Source of the DNA: Phocoena phocoena
Lineage: Eukaryota > Chordata > Mammalia > Artiodactyla > Phocoenidae
Direction of reading: 5' to 3'
Length of the DNA stretch: 64,000 nt
Assembly (NCBI RefSeq): GCF_963924675.1
Contig: NC_089239.1
Span: forward strand, 5,507,001-5,571,000
The notes below the pieces were generated by a model that saw only the letters and a program-made list of their open reading frames with translations, was not told where the DNA came from and did not search any database. The translations under genes and the position numbers were made by a program. Positions 37,261-48,621 of the stretch are shown in pieces; the stretch's first letter is position 1, and each line of letters begins with the position of its first letter.

Positions 37261-40069
37261 ACAGAATGAATCGACACAAGGCGACATACTTTCACTCGCA
37301 GGATTTACTTTTGTTTTTGAAATTCAAAGTTTTAAGCCATCACAAAAGGAGAGAAAAGCAGATTTTTAAAATTCGTGAACCAGGCCAGTTAATGGTGTGT
37401 TTCTTGGCAATATCTTTTCTCCAAATTATGGCTTTTGACAGTATTGTTTCATTACCATTCTAAAAGAAATACAGAAAAAGGAAATGCTACATTTTTAATG
37501 GTTAATAAAAGTTGTCTAATTTTACTACAGAACTACAGGTATATCAATTAATTAATATAAGACAGCTAATACTGTCACAATATATACTTCTGCTCTACAG
37601 AATTTGTAAACCCAAGGTTTTTTTGTTTCTTTGATTTGATTTTTTCCAGAAACATTTGCGATAGCCACATTAAAAGGAAATGCTATAAACTGCTATTTAT
37701 ATATGTCTCATTTACATGCACTCTAAGTCATGAACAAGGAAATAGAGAGAAAAAGAGCAATACAATATGTGAAGAAGGAAATAATTGCTCTTTTCTCTAT
37801 TTTTATCTACAGAGGAGGAGAACTCCCAACACTCCTCTGTGCATTTCCAACAGGTGTCCCACACACACATGTTCAGAACAAACTCCTTCTTTACTCCCCT
37901 CCGCTTCATGGCTCCAAAACCAAGCTGGTTCTCAGCTGCTCTACAACACGCCATTAGTAAAAGCCGTCATTATCCACTGTGTCAGAAATGTTTGTCTTTG
38001 TAGTTCTCTCTTATTCTAACCCAAATACATCTATCCAGTCACCACTTCAACCAAGTCTACCCCTGTTAGGTTTCTGAAAACTGTGTTGTTCTTTCCGTCT
38101 TAACCAATCCTGCCCTCATCACACTTTTCCTGTGCATTCCATTTCACTAGTCTCCAGTTCTGACTGAATCTGACTGAATTTTCTCCTAATTTATCCCTGT
38201 GAATTTTGTAAAAAGCACACCATAACTTGCTAAATCCCTCCCTTACCACGTCAAAAATACTTCAACTACGTTCCATTCATCTATGAGGAAATGTAACCTT
38301 TTAATCGTGGCGTATCAGACACTGGTCCTGGCTCAAAGTTACCTAGGCAGATTTTCTCCTTCAACATCCGTACATTTTAAAATAAATTTTTAAATATATT
38401 AAGAGCACAAATTTAGACACAGAGAGGTCTGGCTTTACATGGTAGCCTCGCTATCTTCCTGCTGTGTAGCAATGAACATCATTTAAGTACTTCTTCTTAC
38501 ACTCTACAGCCAAACTCTCAATTCATTCTGTTGGTTCACCTTCAAAATTTATTCCTAAGACCATCTTTACTATCCCTGGTCTGAGGTAACATCCCTTCTC
38601 TCCTGGATTAGTCCTGACATTTTTTTTTCATTGTATCATTCATGTGCTTGAAAAGCTCCTGCCCAGGTATATGCATGGGTTGCTCTGCCAGCTCTATGTC
38701 TGTCTAAGACAGACTTGGTTTACAGCTGGAATGGTAAAGCTCTCTCTTTACCTGTGGGAAAGCCTGAATATCTGCTTTCACTTTTTGCTGAAATAAGGGC
38801 AGTGGGATTTATGATGGGCTTTTTAAAATTTAAAATAAGGAACCTTGAGACCTTGTGCCTGAGGCTTCTCTCTGACCCACAGTGCTTGCGGGCACCCTCT
38901 CTTGCTGTACTGTATCCTTTGCATTTAGATAGAAGCCTTCTGTGAGCTGATGGTGATGTCAGGTGACTCCTTTCAAATGCCTAAACTAGGTCATTATTTC
39001 CGCCTCCTCCAATTCCTTGCTGACACATCACTTGCTCCCTAGGGCCTACTCAGTCAGCCACATTTAAAGTTGCCACCCAGTTCCTCCTTCAGTGCCAACT
39101 GCCCAGTTAGCCCCACTTCTCTCATCTTCCCCATAAAGAATCACCTTTCAGTACCAACTTATAAAATATGTTTATCGGACGAATGTGTCCAATTCTTGAG
39201 GCAAGACCTTACTATAACCATAAAGTACTGGTGGCAGGAGATGACTGTGAAAAATAGAAAAAAGTGTAAAAGAAAGCAAAATATTGAATTTACGACTTAA
39301 GACTTGGAGAAAGCCGGGGAGATGCGTGCTCACTGTACCGCTGTAAGAGAAGATGACTGAAGTTGTGTGGAGGTGAGAAGTTCAGGTGAAGACACCCAGC
39401 ATGATGAAGGAACTGTGACGGAGGACATGAGAAGAAGACAGCCGAGGGCTTGAATATTCACCTAAGATGCGGGCCTTTAGTAAAGTGATCAGAGAAGAGG
39501 GAGAGGGTGGTCTAGGCTGAAATAAGACTACTTTACATTGAGGACAGGAGTCATAAATGATTTGCTTGGTGGCCGATAAGGAAACAGAGACCCACTGACT
39601 TTTTTCTCCATCAAAGTCAGATGTGGCAGGTAAGTAAAGAGATGATCTCGGGATCTCACACTTAGATGAGTTTTGGATTGTTTTCCTTTACTTCCAGGGA
39701 TAAGTCTAATATGTCAAATATCACGATTTCTTTACACGAGTTAGAAATTTGAACGACATGTACAGAAGCCTCCTTTATCCCAACTGACGGTAAAGAATTG
39801 TTCTTCTGCCTTGGAGGGTGAGTGTATTTAGCATTTGCCTGGCATCCTCTAGGTCCTCAATAAGTGTAAATTCCATTCCCCATCACCAGTCTTGTATCAG
39901 AAAATACGTGGCAAAATTGTGGAGCTCTTAAGACTTCAACCCTGGCGTCTGGTTGTCAAACTCAAAGTCAAAACTCACTAAAATTCTATACATGTGCGGA
40001 ATTATTTACATTCTTTATGTCTGCTTCCTTATTTCTAAAATAAGGAGAACACAATGTTCTGTGGCAGCC
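37261..40069. other. Intergenic DNA between ADAM18 and the left arm
   Basis: Only the L2 scrap at 38505 is recognised. Short open frames here lack support. Confidence 0.5.
38505..38625 (+). mobile_element. LINE-2 fragment
   Basis: TTCACCTTCAAAATTTATTC and CTTCTCTCCTGGATTAGTCC follow the L2 coding pattern. Short and diverged. Confidence 0.45.
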
Positions 40070-40215
40070 TGGATGCGAGCGGAGCCTGGGGGAGAATGGA
40101 TACATGAATACGTGCGGCTGAGTTGCTTTTTTGTGCACCTGAAACTATCACAACGTTGTTCATCGGCTATACTCCAGTACAAAATGAAAAAGTTTAAAAG
40201 AAATAAAATAAGGAG
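40070..40215 (+). mobile_element. LINE-1 3' terminus
   Basis: GAGAATGGATACATGAATAC, GCACCTGAAACTATCACAAC and TATACTCCAGTACAAAATG are an artiodactyl L1 tail. Confidence 0.65.
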
Positions 40216-42059
40216 AACAATAACCGGGGAGGCAGTGAGGAATAAACACAGGTGTTGGGAGAAAACTTGTGTAAACCTCTTGTTTAGAACGTTAAATCTA
40301 CCAATCAAATGCATGATTGCACATAAATATTTTAAGAAAATATTTAAAAATCCCTTTAAAGTCATTTCTTTTTACAAAGATGTTGGTTAATAAATCTGTG
40401 GCTAATGTGAGTTAACATTAAATGTTTCTAGATAAGTATAAAATAAAATTCACATCAAATGCTTTGCTTTAGTCTTTGTTTTAGTATAGGATAGCAACAA
40501 ATAGATGTCAAAATGATGAAATATGGGAATAATATCTTCCTTATACTGAGGTACTGTTAAAAATATTGTTTTAAGTATTTAATGAATTATATCATTTTGG
40601 CAATAGTTTGATTCTTTTACTTTAACTCTAAAACTGGTTGCTGTTACTGTTCCTACTGCTGTCTTCTGATAGAGACCTGTTTAAAAGTAACAACTGTTTT
40701 TAAGGTTAGGAAACACTGTAATCTTAAAGTCAAGAAAAGTAATGAAGCTAGATTTGTCCTAATGACTCAGTTAATATGTACCAATATCCACTTTGCTTCC
40801 TATATGCCACTCAGGGATCATATATTCTAGCGTTTGTTTTTCCCGAAGGTTAGACTAAATTTTGAATATGTTAAGCATTTTTAAAATTTCAAACTAAAAA
40901 TCCATCTATTACTTTTCTCTATTTTGTCTACATGGAAGACCAGATGGAATACTGAAATATCTATGATAGTGCTTCTCCAATTTCAACAGATAATTTACAC
41001 GTAAATTCTTAAATTATCATAACTTCAGTTATATGCTTTCTATCAAATACCTACATGAATAGTTATTATTCCACTTCTGTTAATGAGGTCCTTAATGAGG
41101 CCTCTCTATTAGCTATGCTTGGTTACACTTTATGGTATTTATACAGTCTCCATTTATACTTTGGCTCCTATACACAGCTCCTGTTGAAGAGGAATGTCAT
41201 GGTGTAAAGGTTCCTACTAAATGGCTACAATTCTTTGGCCACAGATGATAACATCAGGCTTGAAAACCTAACTCAGGATTATAAATCCAGACAGAACACT
41301 GGCTGAAATGAGATACACTTGCACAGTTATTTCCTTCTGTCTCTTCAGAAAATGAACTAACAGGCACTGGTTTTGGCAGATTACTGGGATTTTTACTTGA
41401 AAATGAAACTAGAAAGAGTTGAACTAGGTACTCCGGGCCATGTGTAAGCAGAGCAGTCATCTTGGAGAGAATGGACATGCACAAGAAGAGACGATATCAA
41501 CCGTAAAGGCTTTGGGTGATGGAGACAATGGCCTAGTTTATAATCATCCAGTACATTACCACCCTTCTGTGTTTCAGCTCTACATCATTTCTTGCCCTTG
41601 CAGCCCTGAAACCATTTACTGTTGCTCCAAAATTTAGGCTGTCACGAGCAGACTTTGTTCTTTATGATCAGTGGTACCTTACTCTAGCATCTCTTCCCAA
41701 AGTCAGGTCAAGTTCTTGCAACTATTCAGATTTGTCCAAGATGTCTTAAGTAAGAGCACAGGAAGACATGCCAGATATCATTCAATTAAGTCAGTTTATA
41801 ACAGTTGAATGATTGATGAGTCATGCAGAAGACTACCCTGAATTACCTGGTCGCTGCTGACTTGTTCATACATAAGATTAACTAACTTGGGAAGTAGAGG
41901 TGTTGATTGAAATTTTATATCATTATTTTGTCTCTGGCTACACAAACGGGAAACAAAAATGATTTCCTTTACAATGAAGAAACGAGACCCACTTCTTTAC
42001 CCTTGCTTCTGCATTCTCATTTTCCTAAGTATTCACTAAGCAAATTGTGGCTTGTATTG
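40216..42059. other. Intergenic DNA, nothing recognised
   Basis: AT-rich sequence without clear repeats or exon-like frames. Confidence 0.5.
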
Positions 42060-42530
42060 TTGTTACAGTAAAGAGAAAAGCAGTATGAAAGTGAAGTAAG
42101 TCAGACAGACAAAGACAAAGTATGATCCCACTTATATGAGGAATCTACAAAAAAAACACCCTCATAGATACAGAGGACAGATTGGTGGTTGCCAGAAAAA
42201 TGGGATGAGGGGGCGGTGAGCAAAATGGATAAGAGGGTCAAAAGGTACAAACTTCCAGTTGTAAAAAAAACCAAGTCATGGGGATATAATGTACAGCATG
42301 GTGACTATAGTTAAAAATAACGAATTACATATTTGAAACTTGCTAAAAGAGTAGATCTTGAAAGTCCTCATCAGGGGAAAACCAAATTTTTATTAACTAT
42401 GTACGGTGACAAATATTAATTAGACTCATTGTGGTGATCATTTTGCAATATATACAAATATCAAAGCATTATGCTGTAAACATGAAACTAATATAATGTC
42501 ATATGTTAATTATACCTCATTAAAAAAAAA
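42060..42530 (+). mobile_element. LINE-1 3' end
   Basis: GTATGATCCCACTTATATGA, AATGTACAGCATGGTGACTA and GAGTAGATCTTGAAAGTCC in sense, ending in an A-run. Confidence 0.8.
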
Positions 42531-43014
42531 ACCTAATCAAGCTCTGCTCTACAAAAAAAAAAAAAGAAAAACAAAAAAAAATGGAAAAGCTGCTCAAGTG
42601 CCTTAATTCTAATTTTAGAAACACATGAGTGATATTAATTATGTGTAAAATGGGCAGTATCCTATGTGTGTCCTCTCCCTCATTCTTTCCCATCCTATAT
42701 TTTCTCAAATTCCTCATATTCTATGATGCTCTGTCTCGATTAATCTTCTTGGCACAAGTGAATGTCAGTGCAAGGAAACGGGGTTGCTTGGGAAGTAGAC
42801 AGACCTTCTAAATTAGTTACAGCCAACATGGCTTTCTATTTGAAAGGTACTGAGGAATTACTGAGTAACTTCAGTTGTTCCTGGGCCTATATAAACATGA
42901 AACATACCCACCAGCCTGAAATCTGCAAAAAATTTGGTACGTTTCTAAATATTTGGTATATATATACAAATATATTCTATATATAGAAATATATAGAATT
43001 TGGGAAATTCAGGC

Positions 43015-43130
43015 TTTTTAGGGCAGGAGCCACCTGTCTCCTTACATGGCCCTGCAATAAACCTTTCTCTGCTCTAAACTCCGACGTTTCGGTATAGTTT
43101 GGCCTACTGTGTGTCGGGCACAGGTCTAGC
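43015..43130 (+). repeat. 3' fragment of the same LTR family
   Basis: GCAATAAACCTTTCTCTGCT and CTCCGACGTTTCGG match the end of the LTR at 36860-37260. Only about 110 bp remain, followed at once by L1 sequence. Confidence 0.6.
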
Positions 43131-46080
43131 TATATTTACATCAGACAGAATAGACATAAAGTCAAGACAGTCACAGGAGTCAAAGATGGACATTTTATAA
43201 TGATTAAAGGGCTAGTCCACCAGGGAAAGATAACCATTATAAATATATACACCCTCAGCATTAGAGAATCTAAATATACCCACAGCAAACACTGACAGAA
43301 TCTGAGGACAGATACAGATAGCAATACAATAAGAGAAGGGGACTTCAATACCACACTTTCAGTAATGGGTAGAGGAAGCAGACAGGAGATGAGTAAGAAA
43401 TAAAAAAGAGGACTTAAATAACATTATAGCCAAAATCTACCCAGCAGCTACATACAGAACATTCCCCTCAAAAGCAGCAGAATATACATTCTTCTCAAGT
43501 GTACACAAGTTTTCCCCACAATAGATTATATGTTTGGTCACAAAGCAACTCTTAAGAAATTTAAGAAGATTTAAATCATACAAGGTGTCCTTTCTGAACA
43601 CGTTTTGGAATGAAACTAGAAAGGAATAGCAGAAGGATAAGTAAAAAATCCACAGCTATGTGGAAATTAACAACATACTTTTGATCAACAATGAATCAAA
43701 GAAAAGAATCAAAAAGGAAATTTAAAATAGCTTGAGACAAATGAAACACAAAACACAACATACCAAAATTTATCGCATCCAGTGAAAGTGGAGGAAAGAG
43801 GTAAATGTATAGCTACAAACAAATACATCAAAAAGACCTCAAATTAATAAACTAACTTCACACCTCAAAGAACTAAAAGAAGAACAAAGAAAGCTCAAAG
43901 TAGCAAAAGGAACATAACAAAGAATAGACCAGGAATAAAATGATAATAAGTGGAAAAACAATAGAAAATATCATAAAACTAAGAGTTGGTCTTTTGAAAT
44001 GATAAATAAAATTGACAAACCTCTATCTAGATTAAGAAAAAAAGAGAAGTTTCAAAAATAAAATCAGAAAAATGAAAGCTCATGCCACAAAAATAAGAAG
44101 GTTCAAAAGAAAATAATATGAACATTATATGCCAACAACCAGATACCATAGAGGATGGATAAATTCTTAGCGACATGAAACCTAAGAAGAGTGACTCATG
44201 AAAAAATAGAAAATCCGAACCGACGTATAACTAGTATGGAGACTGAATCGGTAATCACAAACCTCCTAATAGGGAGAAGCCCAATACCAAATGGCTTTAC
44301 TGGGAATTCTATAGAACATATAAGTAAGAACTAACACAAGCATTCTCAAATGCTTCCAAAGAGTAAAAGAGGGGGGAACACTTTCAAAGTCATTTTATGC
44401 AGCCAGCATTACTCTGATACAAAAGCCACATGGAAAGAACAGTACGAGCTAACATCCCTCATGAATACAGATGGAAAAGTGTTCAACAAAATACTAGTAA
44501 ACCAAATCCAGTGTAATCTAGCACCTTAAAATGGTCATACACCACGACCAAGTTAAATTATTCTTGCAATGCAAGAATGGTTCAACATTCAAAAATCAAT
44601 GTGATAAAACACATTAACAGGACAAAGAGTCAAAATCACACGATCATCTCAATATATGCAGAGAAAGAATTTGACAAATTTCAGCATCTATCAAAAGAAA
44701 AACTCTCAGCAAACTAGGAATAGAATGAAATCAGCACAACCTAATAAAGGCCATATATGAGAAGTCCACAGCTAACAACATATTCAACAGTGAACCCTGA
44801 AAACTTTTCCTCTAAGATCAGGAACAAGGCAAGGACGCCCACCTCACCGATTCTGTTCAATCTAGGATGGGAAGTTATACCTAGAGCAAGTAGACAAGGA
44901 AAGAGAAAAAAATAAAAAGGCATCCAAATTGGAAGGAAAGAAGTAAAACTGTCTTTGTTTGCAGATGACATGATCTCATAGATAGCAAAACCTAAAGACT
45001 CCACAAAAACCCTCAAAGTTTTAGATCTAACGACAAGTTCCATAATATTACAGAATATATAATCAACATTCAATAATGAGTAGCATTTCTCTACTTACAG
45101 AGAACTATTTGTAAGGAAAGGGAAATTAAGAAAACAAAGCCATTTACAAGATCACACACACACAAAATACCTACAAACAAATTTAACCAAGGAGGTGGGA
45201 AACTTGTACTCTGAAAACTACAAGGTATTGATGAAAGAAATTAGATAAGACACAAACAAAGAAGACATCCAAGTGGCCAACAGGGAGATCACTAGTTACC
45301 AGAAATATGCAAAGTAACCCCAAAATGTTATTTTTGTGAGATATCACCTCACGACTGTTAGGATGGCTATTATCGTGTGAACAAATGACAAAGAGTGCTG
45401 TTGAGGGTGTGGGAAACTGGAACTGTTGTACTCTGTCACTGGGAAGAGCATATGAAATGGTTGCTATAGAATATAGTAAAAATGAAAAACAGAACTCCCT
45501 GTGATCCAGCAATGTCACTTCTGGGCAGTTACCCCAAAGAACTGACACAGGAGCTGCAGGAGATATTGGCACTGCTATGCTTACTGCAGCACTATCCACA
45601 ATAGCCAAGATGTGAATAAACCCTAAGTGGCCACATCCACAGCAGAGTGGATAAGGAAATGTGGTGTATATGTATTCTATGGAATACTAGATAGCCTTAA
45701 AAAAGATGTAAGTTATGCAATACGTGACAACATGATTCACCTTGTGGACATTATGATAAGTGAAACAGACCCATCACAGAAAGACAAATACCGCATGACT
45801 CCATTTCTATGAAGTATTTAAACGTCAAATGCATACCACCCAAAAGTGGAATGGTGTTTGCCAGGGGCTTGACCAGGGGGAAATGAAGAGGTACTATTTA
45901 ATGGGCATAAAGTTTCAGTTAAGCAAGATGAATAATAAGCTCCAGGACCTTCTGTAAAACATACTGATGTCAACAGTGATGTAATTTATGCTTAAAATTT
46001 GTTAAGAGAGTAGAACTCATATTAAATATTTTTACCACCTTAAATTAAAAAAATTATATATATATATATATATATACATA
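43131..46080 (+). mobile_element. LINE-1, about 2.9 kb, 5'-truncated and broken
   Basis: ORF2 landmarks occur in natural order in sense: CTACATACAGAACATTCC, AAATTCTTAGCGACATG, GGAACAAGGCAAGGACGCCC, TTTGCAGATGACATGATCTC (the FADD site), ATAGCCAAGATGTGAA and the 3' UTR near 46000. Many frame breaks. The 3' end abuts an (AT)n at 46053-46074. Confidence 0.85.
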
Positions 46081-46664
46081 AATTCAGAGAACAGTCAACA
46101 GAAATCCTCACAAAATTGATGAAGGACATAAACATTTAGATTCTGGAAACTGATCAAACCGAAAATAGAATGGGTCCAAAGTCACTTGCAACAAGAAAGA
46201 TCATGACTAAACTGAAAACAATAAAAATATCTTCAAAGAAACCAGACAGTAATGTCATATAACCTGTAGAAGAACACCAGTTTGAATGACAGTACATTTC
46301 TCATCTGAAAGTCATGAAGTCTCAAAGGAAATACAAGAGCAATTCTCAAATGTTGACAAGAACATTACTTTCCAACATAAATTCTACATTTGGCAAATTT
46401 ATCCTTTAAAAATTAAGGAAAAAGAGACTTTCTCCGACAGAGGAAAACTAACAGATTTAGTCTACGGCACACATACTCTAAGATAATGGCAAAAAGAAAC
46501 TCCAAGAAACAAAGGTAATACATCACAAAAAGGCTTAGGTAGTCTTAAGGAACTGGGACAAACAGAAGGGTTTAAAATACGGGTAAATATAATGAACTAT
46601 CCCTTCCCTCACGCAGTCCAGTAAAAATAAAATACTCATACGTTTTAAGTGGTTTCTTAATTAC

Positions 46665-46747
46665 ATGCGTTTCTGAAACATCGCCGTCATTGGTGTTTGT
46701 CCTAGTTTTCTGTGGCACTGTAATTTGTAGAAGTGATGTTTCAGTGT
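46665..46747 (-). CDS. Orphan ADAM3-like exon 2 in the left arm
   Basis: An 83-nt exon with acceptor CCTTACTGCAG. Joined to exon 1 it reads HTETSLLQITVPQKTRTNTN and then DGDVSETH, ending in phase 0 with a weak donor GTAATT. A stronger-looking donor GTATGAGT lies 23 bases further (46641) but would end out of phase. The reading frame is open, with no stop. Confidence 0.6.
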
Positions 46748-46867
46748 CTGCAGTAAGGAAAACAGGCGTGAGCCTTCCCCAGCGCACGGCAGCATCCTTA
46801 TCCTTCTCTTATTTGTCCTCTCCTATCACATCACTCGTGGATCTTCCAAGCCCGAGCGCACGCACGC

Positions 46868-46908
46868 GCACACACACACAGACATACACACACACACACA
46901 CACACACA
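46868..46908. repeat. (CA)n in intron 1 of the left arm
   Basis: Expanded relative to the right arm, where only a short GT/GC run stands at 49026-49050. Confidence 0.95.
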
Positions 46909-47312
46909 ATCACACTGCGCAGGGTTCCAGGAAAAGGCTCCTCTAGAAGCGGGAGTGTTACTACCCCACCACCGTCCAGAGACCCTCGGAGCTGGCTGAC
47001 CTCAGCCCTGGGTAGGTGAAGAAGGGCTGCTCCCAGGACCCCATCCAGGCTCCCTCCTCCCCCCACCTCCCTGGAAGACAGGCGCCCCCTCCTGCGGCGC
47101 AGGGTCCCGGAGTGAGGGACAACTATCTCAGTCCTGCTCAGAGCCCTCCGACCAGCGGGCCCGCCAGGGGCCTGAAACTGGGCGGGCTCGGACCCGACCC
47201 CGGACTCTCCCCAGCCCGGCCTGGGCTTCTGCAGCAAGGAGGGCGACGTCCCCCGCGCCAAGGGACTCTGTGACGACGGGCCACCCTCCTATCCAGCAGG
47301 GTCCTCACTTAC

Positions 47313-47370
47313 GATGGCCCGCGGAGGTTAGCCAGCCCAGCTCTGAGAGGAGCAGCAAGAGAAACAGCAT
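47313..47370 (-). CDS. Orphan ADAM3-like exon 1 in the left arm
   Basis: The ATG is at 47370. The exon encodes MLFLLLLLSELGWLTSAGH plus one base, then a perfect GTAAGTGAG donor. It differs from the right-arm exon at four bases, two of them amino-acid changing (E for G, W for R). It ends in phase 1, the same as ADAM18 exon 1. There is no third ADAM3-like exon on this side; the next ADAM exons downstream are those of ADAM18. It could be a dead duplicate, an independent truncated transcript, or an alternative first exon of ADAM18. Confidence 0.6.
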
Positions 47371-47600
47371 TGCGTGGCCGGCCAGCCTCGCCACTGCGAT
47401 GGCGGTTGACTGGAATCCGTGCAGCGAGCGCGCGGGGCCCTGCGCTCTAGGTCCCGTCGGGGAGAGGCGGGAGCGGAGGGGCGGGGAGGGAGGGCACGGA
47501 GGGCGGAGGGGAGGGGCTGGGAGTGAGGGCAGAGCAGAGGGGGGGCGGGGCTGGGAGAGAAGGCGGAGCGGAGGGGCGGGGCGGGTGCGGAGGGGCGGGG

Positions 47601-47995
47601 AAGGATTGGAGTTGTCTGACTGGGCTGGAAGGCTACGTAGTATTCTACGTATAGTATGATGTCATTTGCAAAGTTATGTATTCAGTTCAAATTCTAGGGA
47701 TCCAGACTTTTATTTCCAACAACCTGTTGAATACCTGATAGTCCACAAATGCCTGAAATTCAACATATCTTCAACCAAACTTATTATCTCCCAACTCCTG
47801 TACAAATCTGCTCCTTGTAAATGTGTTGCCACTATAATTTCAGTTGTCTAGTCATTAACAATTTCAGTAACCTTCATATAAAGTAGTCAACAAACCTGTC
47901 TTTTCTATATCTATTATAAGGGTAAACACAAATTTATAAAATAAAACATTAATTTTCTCTGGTACCAGAAATGAAAATGAAAAAGGACTCTTCTT

Positions 47996-48030
<35 letters not shown>

Positions 48031-48299
48031 TACACACACACACACACACAGGCACAGGCACACAGACACTCCCTTTTCTTAGACAACTTCCTTTAAAAAC
48101 ATGTAATTGTTAATCCTTTCTCTGTCTCTTGAAGGTGTAAATCTTTTTGAAAATTAAGTGCGACTCTTGCCAGCTTTACATTCCAGGGATGTTTTTCTTA
48201 AGTACTTTGTAGTCATCTGTTGCAATCATAAGCATTATGGAAAATAAGTCTCTGTATCCCTGGCACCTCGGGATTTAGTCTCCAGCCTAGCCCCTCAGC
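47601..48299. other. Spacer between the inverted arms, holding an L2 fragment and a CT/CA microsatellite
   Basis: About 700 bp of mostly AT-rich DNA separates the two head-to-head 5' ends. Positions 47720-47880 resemble the L2 LINE coding region in plus orientation. (CT)n then (CA)n fill 47996-48050. I see no gene. Because both arms start transcription outward, this spacer plus the flanking GC-rich stretches would be a shared upstream region for both directions. Confidence 0.55.
47996..48050. repeat. (CT)n(CA)n microsatellite in the inverted-repeat spacer
   Basis: About 12 CT units followed by about 14 CA units with one interruption. Confidence 0.97.
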
Positions 48300-48563
48300 T
48301 CCCTCCCAGCCCCTCTGCTCCAGGCTTCCAGTCCCGCCCCGCCCCGCCCCGCCCCGCCCCGCCCTCCCTCCCAGCCCCGCCCCTCCCGCCCCGCCCCTCT
48401 GCTCTGCCCTCCCTCCCAGCCCCGCCCCTTCGCCCTCTCTGCCCTCCCTCCCCGCCCCTCCGCTCCCGCCCCTGCCCGACGGGACCTAGAGCGCAGGGCC
48501 TCGCGCGCTAGCTGCAGTTTCCAGTCAACCGCCATCGCTGTGGAGACGCCGGCTGGCCACGCA

Positions 48564-48621
48564 ATGCTGTTTCTCTTGCTGCTCCTCTCAGGGCTGGGTC
48601 GGCTGACCTCCGCGGGCCATC
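48564..48621 (+). CDS. ADAM3: ADAM3-like exon 1 (signal peptide)
   Basis: Nineteen codons plus one base from ATG 48564, then donor GTAAGTGAG. The leucine-rich core LFLLLLLS is a clear signal peptide. The exon is embedded in CpG-rich DNA. The ATG is the first in-frame start after the GC-rich block. Confidence 0.75.

Larger units (their letters stand above)
46613..47600 (-). repeat. Left arm of inverted repeat: extra copy of the ADAM3-like 5' end
   Basis: Read on the minus strand, this segment contains a GC-rich promoter-like stretch, exon 1, intron 1 and exon 2 of an ADAM gene. It matches the plus-strand segment 48300-49246 with roughly 20 mismatches over about 680 aligned bases from ATG outward, plus a 47-bp insertion at 46767-46813 and a longer CA run at 46868-46908. 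The match stops abruptly after GCAGTCC at 46613. The inner edge near 47600 is blurred by low-complexity GC sequence. Confidence 0.9.

Noticed and set aside
43131..46080. L1 ORF2 as a coding gene
   Set aside because: Many stops and frame breaks; 5' truncated.
46665..47370. Left-arm exons as the real ADAM18 exons 1 and 2
   Set aside because: ADAM18 has its own better-matching exons 1 (34388-34442) and 2 (33728-33804). The left-arm exons are near copies of the ADAM3-like ones.
46809..47659. Long GC-rich open frames on both strands around the inverted arms
   Set aside because: High GC removes stops by chance. They overlap promoter and intron 1 and are mirrored in both arms; none resembles a known protein.
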